Below, one piece after another: positions 37,775 through 46,363 of a stretch of DNA of 64,000 bases (within the stretch, counting starts at the first letter, position 1; each line of letters starts with the position of its first letter). The stretch covers positions 3,474,501-3,538,500 of the forward strand of contig NZ_CP101125.1 in the NCBI RefSeq assembly GCF_024296925.1, read 5' to 3'. The notes under the pieces were generated by a model. That model searched no databases. It was given only the letters and a program-made list of their open reading frames with translations, and was not told the origin of the DNA. This DNA comes from Pseudomonas nunensis (GTDB lineage Bacteria; Pseudomonadota; Gammaproteobacteria; Pseudomonadales; Pseudomonadaceae). Position numbers and translations under genes: made by a program.

Positions 37775-38230
37775 TCAGGCTTTGTTGGCCGCCGCAGGGA
37801 TCGAGCGGAATGTCACGCCGAAGCGGTTAAAGGCGTTCATCAAGCCGATGGCGTAAGTCAGGTCGGCCAGTTCTTTGTCGTTGAACTCGGCGGCGGTGGC
37901 TTGATAGTCCGCGTCTGGCACGCCGGTTTCGGCCACGTTCGTGACGGTTTCGGCCCAGGCGAGAGCGATGCGATCGCGGGTGCTGAATACGGCACCGGCA
38001 TCGCGCCAGACCGGCACCAGCACCAGTTTTTCCACACTGACGCCGAGTTTGATCAGGTCCCGCGAGTGCATGTCGATGCAGTAGGCGCAGCCGTTGATTT
38101 GCGAGACGCGCAGGTACACGAGGTCGATCAGTTCGTGGGGCAGACCGGATTTTTGCAGGGTGACGTAGACGCCGCCGAATGCCTTGTAACCGTCGGGAGA
38201 AGCGCTGGCGTAGTCGATGCGATTAGTCAT
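37775..38230 (-). CDS. AhpD-like carboxymuconolactone decarboxylase family protein
   Basis: The start at 38230 (MTNRIDYASASPDGYKAFGG) has AGAGGA ahead; the longer frame covers regulatory DNA. The 151-residue all-helical protein carries the redox motif CAYCIDMHS (Cys-x-x-Cys then His) of the AhpD core, so peroxidase or thiol-disulfide activity is expected. It is divergent from the azoreductase gene. The 199-bp gap between them holds repeated TCATGGACC elements, suggesting shared control by the MocR-type regulator downstream of azoR. Confidence 0.9.
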   Translation of the reverse strand: MTNRIDYASASPDGYKAFGGVYVTLQKSGLPHELIDLVYLRVSQINGCAYCIDMHSRDLIKLGVSVEKLVLVPVWRDAGAVFSTRDRIALAWAETVTNVAETGVPDADYQATAAEFNDKELADLTYAIGLMNAFNRFGVTFRSIPAAANKA

Positions 38231-38273
38231 GATGAATCCTCTGTTGGCTGATTTGAGGACTCCATCGTGGTGC

Positions 38274-38365
38274 TTCATGGACCAGCGGTGAAGGTCCATG
38301 ATCCGCCTATTGTCATGGGCCATACCCTTGATTCATGGACCAGTCACAAAGGCGTTTCATGGATC
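38274..38365. promoter_or_regulatory. Repeated TTCATGGACC operator cluster
   Basis: TTCATGGACCAG occurs twice as an exact direct repeat (38274-38285, 38332-38343) and once as TTCATGGATC (38356-38365). An inverted copy GGTCCATGA (38293-38301) forms TCATGGACC-N9-GGTCCATGA with the first. GTCATGGGCC and GTCATGGGG also appear. The cluster fills the divergent promoter region of the AhpD-like and azoreductase genes. Direct and inverted repeats of this kind suit MocR dimers; that binding is inferred. Confidence 0.6.
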
Positions 38366-38429
38366 TTTTGCCTGGGTCATGGGGTTCGTAGCATGGGAGC
38401 CTCTGTCGATCATCCGGAAGGTAAACACC

Positions 38430-39044
38430 ATGAACATCCTGCATGTCAGTTGCAGCCCTCGCGGACAATCGTCCGAGAGCTATCGGCTGTCGCAAAAAGT
38501 GATCGGGCATTTATTGCAGCGCGATCCGAACGCTGAACTGATCAATCGAGTGGTAGGCGCCGGCGGCATCGCGCATGTGGATGAGAACTACGCGATCTCC
38601 CAACAATCGCTCGAAGACGTCTCTCAAGAGGGTTCTTTTATCCAGTCCGAAACGTTGATCAACGAACTGGAAAGCGCCGATGTGCTGGTCATCAGCACGC
38701 CGATGCACAACTTCACCGTGCCCTCGGCATTGAAGGTGTGGATTGATCACGTCGCTCGGGTGCGCCGGACATTTAATGTCGGCGCCCAAGGCAAAACACC
38801 GATGCTGCGCGATCGTCCGGTGTTCGTGGCCATTGCTTCGGGCGGGCGATTTTCCGGGGAGCGTGCGCGTCAGCCGGACTTTTTGACGCCGTATCTCAAA
38901 GCCGTGCTAAACATGATCGGCCTGCATGATCTAAATTTCTTCACAGTCGAAGGCACCGCCCTGGGCCCGGATGCGATCGCACAGGCAAGGACCGCGACCG
39001 ATCAGGCGCTGCACACGTATTTCCACCATCACGAGGCGCAATGA
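38430..39044 (+). CDS. azoR: FMN-dependent NADH azoreductase/quinone reductase
   Basis: The start at 38430 (MNILHVSCSPRGQSSESYRL) follows GGAAGG; the longer frame overlaps the operator cluster. The 204-residue flavodoxin-fold enzyme shows the FMN-phosphate loop SPRGQSSES, STPMHNFTVPSALKVWIDHV and ASGGRFSGE, all typical of AzoR. It reduces quinones and azo compounds by two electrons with NADH, protecting against thiol-reactive quinones. The MocR gene overlaps its stop by four bases. Confidence 0.92.
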   Translation: MNILHVSCSPRGQSSESYRLSQKVIGHLLQRDPNAELINRVVGAGGIAHVDENYAISQQSLEDVSQEGSFIQSETLINELESADVLVISTPMHNFTVPSALKVWIDHVARVRRTFNVGAQGKTPMLRDRPVFVAIASGGRFSGERARQPDFLTPYLKAVLNMIGLHDLNFFTVEGTALGPDAIAQARTATDQALHTYFHHHEAQ

Positions 39045-40450
39045 CAAATCCCGGCAAGCCTTTTTCGCCCTTGGACCCGGCGTCCAAAGAACCGATCTAC
39101 CGGCAAATCTACTGGCGGTTCCGCAGCGCGATTTCCGATGGCGCGCTCACGCCGGGCGAGCGGATTCCAGCGGCCCGGGCATTGGCGAAAGAACTCGGCC
39201 TGGCCCGTGGCACCATCGATACGGCGTATTCCTTGCTGACCGCCGAAGGCTACATTCAGGCGCGCGGTCAGGCCGGCACGGTGGTGGCGCCGGGGATCAA
39301 TGTGCGGGCGCCCTCTTCTGCCGCCGAGCGAACGGTCGAAAACTCTTCGATCCGGCACAAGGCGCCGATCCTGCCGTTTCAAATGGCCTTGCCGGCGCTG
39401 GACGCCTTTCCCAGGAAAATCTGGGCGCAGATCGGCGCCCGTTGCGTTCGCGCCACGCAGGTAACGGACATGGCCAACCCGTCGGTGTATGGGCTGGAAT
39501 CGTTGCGCATCGCGATTGCCACTTACCTGCAAGTCGCTCGCGGCATTACCTGCGCGCCGTCCCAGGTGTTCATCACCTCGGGTTATCGCAACTCACTGAC
39601 GCTGATCGCCCACACCTTGCTCCAACCCGGCGACCGCGTGTTGGTCGAAGACCCTGGCTACCTGCCGACCCGGCAATTGCTCGCGCATCTGCAGATTGAA
39701 ACGGTGCCGGTGCCGGTCGATCAGGACGGCATGCAGGTGGCACAAGCGGTGAACAACGCGACGGGCGCCCGTGCGGCGGTGGTCACGCCGGCGCATCAAA
39801 GTCCGCTGTGCGTGTCGCTGTCGTTGCCGCGCAGGCTGGAGTTGCTGGAGTGGGCAAGCCGCGAGCAGGCCTGGATTGTCGAGGACGACTACGACGGCGA
39901 ATACCGCTACGTCAGCCGCCCGTTGCCCGCGCTCAAGAGCCTGGATCGCGACGGTCGGGTGTTGTATGCCGGCACGTTCAGCAAGGTGCTGTTTCCCGGG
40001 ATCCGCCTCTCGTATCTGGTGGTGCCGCCGGCGCAGGTCGAGCGCTTCGAGCACGTCGGTCAGACCTTCCTCGGCAACTGCCCGGAACTCACCCAGGCCA
40101 TCGTCGCCACGTTTCTCACCGAGGGCCATTTCGCCCGGCATATTCAGCGCATGCGAAAACTCTACGGTGAACGCCGGGAGGCGACTGCGCGGGGGCTCAA
40201 GGCTGTTTTGGGCGAGCGGATTCGCATTGATGCGCAACCGGGTGGCATGCACTTGATTCTGCGGCTGACGGATCAACAAGCTGATCGCACGCTGGTCGAG
40301 CGCCTTCAGCAGGCAGGGATTTATGCCGAAGCGCTGAGCGATTTCAGCATTCGTGGCCAGACCGATTCGGCGCTGCTGCTTGGGTTCGCCAACATCGATT
40401 CCCAGGCCACCGCCGAACGCCTCGGCCAGCGCATTCTGGAATTGTTGTAA
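39041..40450 (+). CDS. MocR/GntR-family regulator with aminotransferase-like domain
   Basis: The 469-residue protein has a GntR winged helix (EPIYRQIYWRFRSAISDGAL, GERIPAARALAKELGLARGT) joined to a fold-type I aminotransferase domain. The PLP lysine lies in AGTFSKVLFPGIRLSYLV, and EDPGYLPTRQLL, VEDDYDGEYRY and the N-terminal domain are intact. Such regulators sense PLP or PLP adducts. Its ATG overlaps the azoR stop (ATGA), so it is cotranscribed with azoR and probably controls the divergent operon through the TCATGGACC repeats. It could be a relative of PdxR or of quinone-responsive MocR regulators; the effector is unknown. Confidence 0.9.
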   Translation: MTNPGKPFSPLDPASKEPIYRQIYWRFRSAISDGALTPGERIPAARALAKELGLARGTIDTAYSLLTAEGYIQARGQAGTVVAPGINVRAPSSAAERTVENSSIRHKAPILPFQMALPALDAFPRKIWAQIGARCVRATQVTDMANPSVYGLESLRIAIATYLQVARGITCAPSQVFITSGYRNSLTLIAHTLLQPGDRVLVEDPGYLPTRQLLAHLQIETVPVPVDQDGMQVAQAVNNATGARAAVVTPAHQSPLCVSLSLPRRLELLEWASREQAWIVEDDYDGEYRYVSRPLPALKSLDRDGRVLYAGTFSKVLFPGIRLSYLVVPPAQVERFEHVGQTFLGNCPELTQAIVATFLTEGHFARHIQRMRKLYGERREATARGLKAVLGERIRIDAQPGGMHLILRLTDQQADRTLVERLQQAGIYAEALSDFSIRGQTDSALLLGFANIDSQATAERLGQRILELL

Positions 40451-40548
40451 CGGCGTCATGGCCTACTCGATCACTCGATTCTTGGCGCTTTTGCATCAGT
40501 CCAACACGCCGCAGGATGAGGCGCTCAGCCCTCAAGCGGACACAATCG

Positions 40549-41142
40549 ATGCCCTCCCCACTTCGCAGCATTGCGGTTTTCTCCGGCTCCAACTTTGGCT
40601 TCAACCCCGCCTATACCGAAGGCGCTCGTGCCCTGGGCCGGGAAATCGGCAGACGCGGTTTGCAACTGGTGTACGGCGGCACCGACCGGGGTTTGATGGG
40701 GATCGTGGCCGATGCCGTGCTGGCCGAAGGTGGCGAAGTGGTGGGCATCATCACCCGCTATTTGCATGACCTCGGCCACCTGCATGGCGGACTTACCCGG
40801 CATGAAATCACCCCGGACATGCGCAGCCGCAAGACCCGCATGAGTGAATGGGCGGACGCCTTCATTGCCTTGCCGGGTGGTTTGGGGACCTTTGAAGAAT
40901 TGTTCGAAGTCGCGACATTGACCCAACTCGGCGAGCACAACAAAGGCGTCGCCTGCCTGAACATCGGCGACTTCTTCAACCCGGTGCGCAGCCTGTTTGA
41001 GCACGCGGTGAAGGAAGGATTCATGAAAACCGAACACAGCGACATGTTGATCTTCGACACCGATCCGGCGGCGCTCATTGATGCGCTGGAGCAATGGCAA
41101 GCGCCCAACGTCAACAAATGGATCGCCCCCGCACAGACCTAA
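40549..41142 (+). CDS. LOG-family (lysine decarboxylase-like) nucleoside phosphoribohydrolase
   Basis: I place the start at 40549 (MPSPLRSIAVFSGSNFGFNP); the ATG at 40516 is an alternative and neither has a strong ribosome site. The 197-residue protein has the LOG fold with the diagnostic PGGLGTFEELFE and SRKTRMSEWADAFIALPGGL, plus YGGTDRGLMGIVADAVL. LOG enzymes remove ribose phosphate from AMP-like nucleotides (cytokinin-activating type). It follows the MocR gene by about 100 bp. Confidence 0.9.
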   Translation: MPSPLRSIAVFSGSNFGFNPAYTEGARALGREIGRRGLQLVYGGTDRGLMGIVADAVLAEGGEVVGIITRYLHDLGHLHGGLTRHEITPDMRSRKTRMSEWADAFIALPGGLGTFEELFEVATLTQLGEHNKGVACLNIGDFFNPVRSLFEHAVKEGFMKTEHSDMLIFDTDPAALIDALEQWQAPNVNKWIAPAQT

Positions 41143-41158
41143 AACCACCACAAATCCC

Positions 41159-41250
41159 TGTAGGAGCGAGGCTTGCCCGCGAAGGCGGCGTGTCAGCCAA
41201 CATCAAAGTCGACTGACACACCGCCTTCGCGGGCAGGCCTCGCTCCTACA
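41159..41250. repeat. REPIN variant (TAGGAGCGAGGCTTGCCCGC arms), copy 6
   Basis: A 92-bp inverted pair in which the usual GGGAGCGGGCTTGCTCGCG is replaced by GGAGCGAGGCTTGCCCGCG. Both arms carry the matching changes. Confidence 0.85.
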
Positions 41251-41343
41251 AGGTTAGTGAGACATGCCCAATTGCTCAGTGGCAGGCCCAAGCGCCAACA
41301 AACGGACCGCCCCCACACAGACCTAAAACCACCACAAATCCAC

Positions 41344-41432
41344 TGTGGGAGCTGGCTTGCTCGCGAATGCGGTGTGTCAGACAAGTTTATGTCGACTGAT
41401 ACGACGCTTTCGCGAGCAAGCCCGCTCCCACA
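41344..41432. repeat. REPIN, copy 7
   Basis: An 89-bp pair whose left arm has CTGGC instead of CGGGC. It follows the variant copy 6 by only 94 bp, and a 28-bp duplicated stretch (GACCTAAAACCACCACAAATCC region) lies before each. Confidence 0.85.
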
Positions 41433-41458
41433 GTGGGAAATTTGCGTGACGGCAGAAG

Positions 41459-41998
41459 TTAGTGAGACATGCCCAGCTGCTTCATCAACGTCAGGTTGTC
41501 TTCGATGTGCCAGTTTGCGGCGATTTTGCCGTTTTCAATCTGGTAGATATCGGTGGCGATGAAGTCCACGGTTTGCCCGGTGCCTTTGGTCTCGCCAAAG
41601 GTCCCGGTGAAATGCCCGCGAAAATGCAGGTGCACCACGACCCGGTCGCCGGCGATGATCATTTGCTCGACTTCACAACTCAGGTCCGGTACCGCACCAC
41701 GAAACGCCCGGGATGCCAGCAACGGCCCTTCCAGCCCTTGTTTGCGGCCTTCGGGTGGGGTCTTGTCGATGAAGTTGTTGGCTAGCGCCTCTCGGGCAAA
41801 TGCTTCTTCGCCGGTGTTCCAGAACGTGTCGTAACGGCGAGCGGCGGTTTCCATGAGGTTGAGTTGCGCGGGGCTCAGGCTCTTGTCGGTGATCAACACA
41901 CCGGGTTTAACCAGCTCGGTGGCGGCGGCAGTGCCGGAGACTGTCACGGCGAACAAAATACCGGCGATGAGGGACGCAGATGCGATTGAACGTGGCAT
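41459..41998 (-). CDS. Exported SnoaL-like/ester-cyclase (NTF2-fold) protein
   Basis: The start at 41998 (MPRSIASASLIAGILFAVTV) has AAGGA nine bases ahead and opens a signal peptide ending near TAAA; the longer frame is not coding. The mature 155-residue part is an NTF2/SnoaL-like cone: RRYDTFWNTGEEAFAREALA, FRGHFTGTFGETKGTGQTVD and FIATDIYQIENGKIAANWHI. The active site and ligand are unknown. It follows the polysaccharide-deacetylase gene by 34 bp and is probably cotranscribed with it. Confidence 0.85.
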   Translation of the reverse strand: MPRSIASASLIAGILFAVTVSGTAAATELVKPGVLITDKSLSPAQLNLMETAARRYDTFWNTGEEAFAREALANNFIDKTPPEGRKQGLEGPLLASRAFRGAVPDLSCEVEQMIIAGDRVVVHLHFRGHFTGTFGETKGTGQTVDFIATDIYQIENGKIAANWHIEDNLTLMKQLGMSH

Positions 41999-42032
41999 CG
42001 TCAGGCTTCCTTTAAATAATGTCGGGCAAGAC

Positions 42033-43061
42033 TCAAATCGTCTCGGTTTCCCGAATGCTGAGTGGGCTGTTGAGGGTGTATTCAGCGATGGCGTCCTTGC
42101 GCATGAAGGCGACACCGGGATGGCGTTTGGCGTAGCGCAGAAATTCGTCCCAGACCCGCACCATCTGCGGCGTGCCGCTAATCCGGTCATGCGCACTGAC
42201 CGACATCATGCGCCGCCGGCTGCCGGCCTCTTCGTAGAGCTGATCGAACTCCAGTTTTATCTGCTCCAGGAATTGCCCCGGCGAGTAGTTGCGACCCTCG
42301 ATCAGCACGATGTCGTTGTTGCGCAGGGTGTACGGCACCACGACAAAATCCTTGCCGTTGACCTGTTCGATAAAGGGTTCGTCGCGGCTGACATCATCGA
42401 TGTGATAGACGTAACCCAGCTCCTGCAACAGCGACAACGTATTGGGGCCGCGCCGCAGCCAGTTGCAGTTGTAGCCTTTCACCGGCAGGCCAGTGACCTC
42501 GGTCAGCATGCTCGCGGCCTGCTGCAGGAAGGCGCGTTCCTCGTCCCGGCTCATGGCAAATTGCGAGCTCCAGTGCGGGCCGTGCCCCGAGGCTTCATGG
42601 CCACGGGCAACGATCTCTTTGGCCAGTGCCGGGTTGCGTTTCACCGCATCGCCGATCATGTGGCTGGTGACTTTGACGCCGTGGCGATCCCACAGGTCGA
42701 GCAGCCTCGGAACGCCTTCGCGGTAACCGTAGGCAAACCAGGTATTGGTGGCCGGGTCCGAGGGCACGCTGTCGGGGAAATTCACGCGAGGAAACGGGCT
42801 GTCGGTGTCTTTGAGCGGCTGCCCACCGGCTTCGAACTGCATGGAAATCGAAACCACCAACCGCGTATCGCCCGGCCAGAAACCACCCTTGGATTTGCTC
42901 GAAGTTGGCGTTGCCGCGCCGGTGCTTTGCGCGGCGGAAGCGTTGGCCGGACTGAGCAAGGCGCCAGCCGCCAGTACGGCCGCCCCTGCACCGGCCTGGG
43001 CCAGAAAGGTCCGGCGTTGCGGGTTTGGTGGGCTCGCAGATTCGGTGTTCGTGGGTTCCAT
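42033..43061 (-). CDS. Tat-exported polysaccharide deacetylase/PuuE-like hydrolase
   Basis: From 43061 (MEPTNTESASPPNPQRRTFL) the 342-residue protein has a twin-arginine signal (RRTFLAQAGAGAAVLAAGAL). The hydrolase domain shows the N-carbohydrate deacetylase pattern of the PuuE/allantoinase group: FAYGYREGVPRLLDLWDRHG, VTSHMIGDAVKRN and GHEASGHGPHW, with the His-x3-His metal site. An ending near RRRMMSVSAHDRISGTP follows. Tat export suggests a folded metal enzyme in the periplasm. The SnoaL-like gene follows. The substrate is unknown. Confidence 0.88.
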   Translation of the reverse strand: MEPTNTESASPPNPQRRTFLAQAGAGAAVLAAGALLSPANASAAQSTGAATPTSSKSKGGFWPGDTRLVVSISMQFEAGGQPLKDTDSPFPRVNFPDSVPSDPATNTWFAYGYREGVPRLLDLWDRHGVKVTSHMIGDAVKRNPALAKEIVARGHEASGHGPHWSSQFAMSRDEERAFLQQAASMLTEVTGLPVKGYNCNWLRRGPNTLSLLQELGYVYHIDDVSRDEPFIEQVNGKDFVVVPYTLRNNDIVLIEGRNYSPGQFLEQIKLEFDQLYEEAGSRRRMMSVSAHDRISGTPQMVRVWDEFLRYAKRHPGVAFMRKDAIAEYTLNSPLSIRETETI

Positions 43062-43193
43062 GCTGTTGACCTCAAACAATAAGTGATGCGCCGAAGGGGA
43101 ATGGCGCAACGTTAGTGCTTAAGGTTTATTTTGATAATCAGGCAAAAATCGAAAATCAATTTCGGATATGCCGAAGAATGTTTTCAACGGGCC

Positions 43194-44120
43194 TTATGCA
43201 TCAGGTCGATCCGTGATCGGCGCATGCTGCGTCATCAGTTCCGCGACCCAATCGATAAACACCCGTAGCTTGCGGCTGATATGCCGGTTCGGCGGAAACG
43301 CTACATAAATCGGCATCGGATCAAGCTGCCAGCCACCGAACAGCCGCACCAAATCACCGCTCGCTTCATGGGCCTTGGACATGTAGTCGGGCATCCACAG
43401 CACACCGAGCCCGGCCAGGCCCGCCGCGAGATAAGCGTTGCCGTCATCGACCGCCAGCACGTAGCGACCCTTGATCTCCACGCTCTCACTGTCGCTGCGC
43501 ATGGCATAGGGCAAGGCCCTGCCGGTGCGCGCCCAGAGGAAACCGACGATGCGATGCGCAGAATCCTCCAGCTCCCGTGGGTGCAACGGCATGCCGACGC
43601 GCGCCAGATAGCTCGGCGCCGCAAACACCCCGAGTTGCAGATCGCCGACCCGCCGCGCCATCAGCGACTGATCGGTGAGTTCGCCGCCGCGCACCACGCA
43701 ATCGACGTTCTCGCCGATGATATCGACCATGCGATCGCTGACGCCCATGTCGATCTGGATGTCGGGATAGCGCGCATGAAACTCAGGCAGCGCCGGCACC
43801 AGAATCATGCTCGCCAACGGACTCGGCACATCCACCCGCAGGCGTCCCCGAGGCTGCACCGACGCACCGGACAAACCGGTCTCGGCATCGTCCAGGTCCG
43901 CCAGCAGCCGCACCACGCGCTCGTAAAACACCGCGCCATCGGCGGTGACGTTGACCTTGCGCGTGGTGCGATTGAGCAACTTGACCCGTAACCGCGCCTC
44001 CAGTTGCTGCACCAGTTGCGTCACGCTGGTCTTGCTCATGTGCAACGTCTCGGCAGCCTTGGTGAAGCTGCCCGCCTCCACGACTCGCGCAAAAGCCTGC
44101 ATCGCATCAAAACGGTCCAT
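43194..44120 (-). CDS. LysR-family transcriptional regulator
   Basis: A 308-residue LysR protein of the CrgA-like group. The winged helix is SFTKAAETLHMSKTSVTQLV and RVKLLNRTTRKVNVT; the effector domain starts at about residue 90 (GRLRVDVPSPLAS). It stands upstream of and on the same strand as the deacetylase and SnoaL-like genes, and is divergent from the RidA gene. Either set could be its target. The effector is not predictable. Confidence 0.92.
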   Translation of the reverse strand: MDRFDAMQAFARVVEAGSFTKAAETLHMSKTSVTQLVQQLEARLRVKLLNRTTRKVNVTADGAVFYERVVRLLADLDDAETGLSGASVQPRGRLRVDVPSPLASMILVPALPEFHARYPDIQIDMGVSDRMVDIIGENVDCVVRGGELTDQSLMARRVGDLQLGVFAAPSYLARVGMPLHPRELEDSAHRIVGFLWARTGRALPYAMRSDSESVEIKGRYVLAVDDGNAYLAAGLAGLGVLWMPDYMSKAHEASGDLVRLFGGWQLDPMPIYVAFPPNRHISRKLRVFIDWVAELMTQHAPITDRPDA

Positions 44121-44252
44121 ATTCGCCCCGGATTGTTTGGGTTTTACAAACAGTGATAGCTACGGTTGCTCGTTTATCGGGCAGGCGCAAGTCCTTACAG
44201 TCACTTCATCGTTAATGACGGGTCACTGTTGACCTGCCGATGGAGGCACTTT

Positions 44253-44657
44253 ATGACTCAGCGTGATGTGGTTTTCCCGCCTGGACGACAGGCACTTTAC
44301 GAGCGCAATCGCTACTCGCCAGCGATCAAATCTAATGGTTTCCTGTTCGTTTCGGGGCAAGTCGGCAGCACCGAGGACGGTTCGCCCGAGCCGGTTCTGG
44401 AGGATCAGGTGCGCCTCGCGTTCAACAACTTGAACGCGATCCTGCGTGAGGCCGGTTGCACGTTTGACGACGTGATTGATGTGACTGTGTTTATCGTCAA
44501 TCCGCAGGAGCGGTTTGAAAAAATCTGGAGCGTGGTGCCGGAGTTCTGGGGCAATGCGCCGCATCCGACGGTAACCGCTGTGGGTGTGACTTGGCTGTAT
44601 GGTTTCCAGTTCGAAATCAAAGTCATCGCCAAACTGCCGGAAGCCACCACGAACTGA
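44253..44657 (+). CDS. RidA/YjgF-family enamine/imine deaminase
   Basis: The start at 44253 has GGAGG seven bases upstream. The 134-residue protein has the YjgF core: ALYERNRYSPAIKSNGFLFV, SGQVGSTEDGSPEPVLEDQV and a C-terminal half WLYGFQFEIKVIAKL. RidA hydrolyses reactive 2-aminoacrylate-type enamines. In this homologue the canonical Arg in the C-R-x-E/V-E signature near the end is not obvious (the region reads TAVGVTWLYGFQFEIKV), so it may be a RidA-like paralogue with another role. It is divergent from a LysR gene. Confidence 0.88.
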   Translation: MTQRDVVFPPGRQALYERNRYSPAIKSNGFLFVSGQVGSTEDGSPEPVLEDQVRLAFNNLNAILREAGCTFDDVIDVTVFIVNPQERFEKIWSVVPEFWGNAPHPTVTAVGVTWLYGFQFEIKVIAKLPEATTN

Positions 44658-44677
44658 CCTGCCCACCAGCGATCCCC

Positions 44678-44767
44678 TGTGGGAGCGGGCTTGCTCGCGA
44701 AAGCGGTGTAACAGTCAGCATCTATGTTGAATGTTAAGCAGCCTTCGCGAGCAAGCCCGCTCCCACA
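44678..44767. repeat. REPIN, copy 8
   Basis: A standard 90-bp inverted pair downstream of the RidA gene. Confidence 0.9.
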
Positions 44768-44801
44768 GGGGTTATGCGTCATGGTTAAAACCGGTGAATC
44801 T

Positions 44802-44836
44802 GAAGCCGCTGCCCCGTTACAGGAGCAGCGGCTTTT
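44802..44836 (+). terminator. Rho-independent terminator
   Basis: AAGCCGCTGC-CCCGTTACAGGA-GCAGCGGCTT followed by TTT ends the RidA transcript and isolates the transsulfuration operon. Confidence 0.85.
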
Positions 44837-44986
44837 TCGTTGTAGGGGAACAGCGTCGCGCCATTACCGAATGGCGACACCCGGTTGCGGATGGAGCCAA
44901 CCCGGCCTATGGTCCAAGCGTGATTTGCCTGCAACGGGCGGGCGACATTTCGCCGCCAGTTGCTGCCCCCCACAGGAGGTGACGCT

Positions 44987-46363
44987 ATGCCGAATAATTC
45001 CCGCCCCGCCGTTCTTGAACTGATCGGCAATACCCCGCTGGTGCGCGTCAGCCGCTTCGACACCGGCCCGTGCACGCTTTTTCTCAAACTCGAATCGCAG
45101 AACCCCGGCGGTTCGATCAAGGACCGCATCGGCCTGGCGATGATCGACGCCGCCGAGCGCGATGGACGCCTTAAACCCGGCGGCACCATCGTCGAAGCCA
45201 CCGCCGGCAACACTGGCCTGGGACTGGCGCTGGTCGGCCGTGCCAAGGGTTATCGCGTAGTGCTGGTGGTGCCGGACAAGATGTCCACCGAGAAGGTCTT
45301 GCACTTGAAGGCCATGGGCGCCGAAGTGCACATCACCCGCTCCGATGTCGGCAAGGGCCATCCCGAGTACTACCAGGACGTGGCGGCGCGTTTGGCCAAG
45401 GAAATTCCCGACGCGTTCTTTGCCGATCAGTTCAACAACCCGGCCAATCCGCTGGCCCACGAATGCAGCACCGCGCCGGAAATCTGGGCACAAACCCAGC
45501 ATGATCTGGACGCTATCGTGGTCGGTGTCGGTTCCGCCGGCACCCTGACCGGCCTGACCCGTTTCTTCAAACGCGTACAACCCAACCTCGAAATGGTCCT
45601 GGCCGATCCGGTCGGCTCGGTGATGGCCGAATACAGCCGCAGCGGCATCCTCGGCAAGCCCGGCTCGTGGGCGGTGGAAGGCATCGGCGAAGACTTCATT
45701 CCGTCGATCACCGACCTCTCCAGCGTGCGCCACGCCTACTCGATCGGCGATGAAGAAAGCTTTGATCATGCCCGCCAACTGCTGCGCGCCGAGGGCATTC
45801 TCGGCGGCTCATCGACCGGCACCTTGCTGGCTGCGGCGCTGCGTTATTGCCGCGAACAAACCGAGCCGAAACGCGTGGTCACGTTCGTCTGCGACACCGG
45901 CACCCGCTACCTGTCGAAGGTCTACAACGACCAATGGATGAACGACCAGGGCCTGCTGCAGTACAAACGCTACGGCGATCTGCGCGACCTGATTTCCCGG
46001 CGCTTCGAGGATGGCCGGGTGATCAGCGTCGGCCCGGATGACACGCTGCTCACCGCGTTCCAGCGCATGCGCCTGGCGGATGTCTCGCAACTGCCAGTGC
46101 TGGTAGACGGCAAGCAACTGGTCGGGGTGATCGACGAGTCGGATATTCTGTTCGGCATGCAAGAAGATGCCTCGCACTTTCGCTTGACCGTGGCCAGCGC
46201 AATGACCGACAAAGTGCAGACCCTGTCGCCCGGCGCCAGTCTGGCTGAACTGCAAGCCGAACTCGATCGCGGGCTGGTGGCGATTATTGCCGACGCTTCA
46301 GGCTTCCACGGCCTGATTACCCGCGTCGACCTGCTCAATCACTTACGGAGATCCCTTACATGA
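44987..46363 (+). CDS. cbs: Cystathionine beta-synthase
   Basis: The start at 44987 has GGAGGT ahead. The 458-residue enzyme has an N-terminal PLP fold (Lys45 in NPGGSIKDRIG; ATAGNTGLGLAL as the phosphate cup) and a C-terminal pair of CBS domains (about residues 340-458; GVIDESDILFGMQ). It condenses homocysteine with serine (or sulfide with O-acetylserine in relatives) to form cystathionine. The next gene, a cystathionine lyase/synthase, overlaps it by four bases, which points to reverse transsulfuration (homocysteine to cysteine). There is no heme-binding N-terminal extension like that of the human enzyme. Confidence 0.9.
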   Translation: MPNNSRPAVLELIGNTPLVRVSRFDTGPCTLFLKLESQNPGGSIKDRIGLAMIDAAERDGRLKPGGTIVEATAGNTGLGLALVGRAKGYRVVLVVPDKMSTEKVLHLKAMGAEVHITRSDVGKGHPEYYQDVAARLAKEIPDAFFADQFNNPANPLAHECSTAPEIWAQTQHDLDAIVVGVGSAGTLTGLTRFFKRVQPNLEMVLADPVGSVMAEYSRSGILGKPGSWAVEGIGEDFIPSITDLSSVRHAYSIGDEESFDHARQLLRAEGILGGSSTGTLLAAALRYCREQTEPKRVVTFVCDTGTRYLSKVYNDQWMNDQGLLQYKRYGDLRDLISRRFEDGRVISVGPDDTLLTAFQRMRLADVSQLPVLVDGKQLVGVIDESDILFGMQEDASHFRLTVASAMTDKVQTLSPGASLAELQAELDRGLVAIIADASGFHGLITRVDLLNHLRRSLT

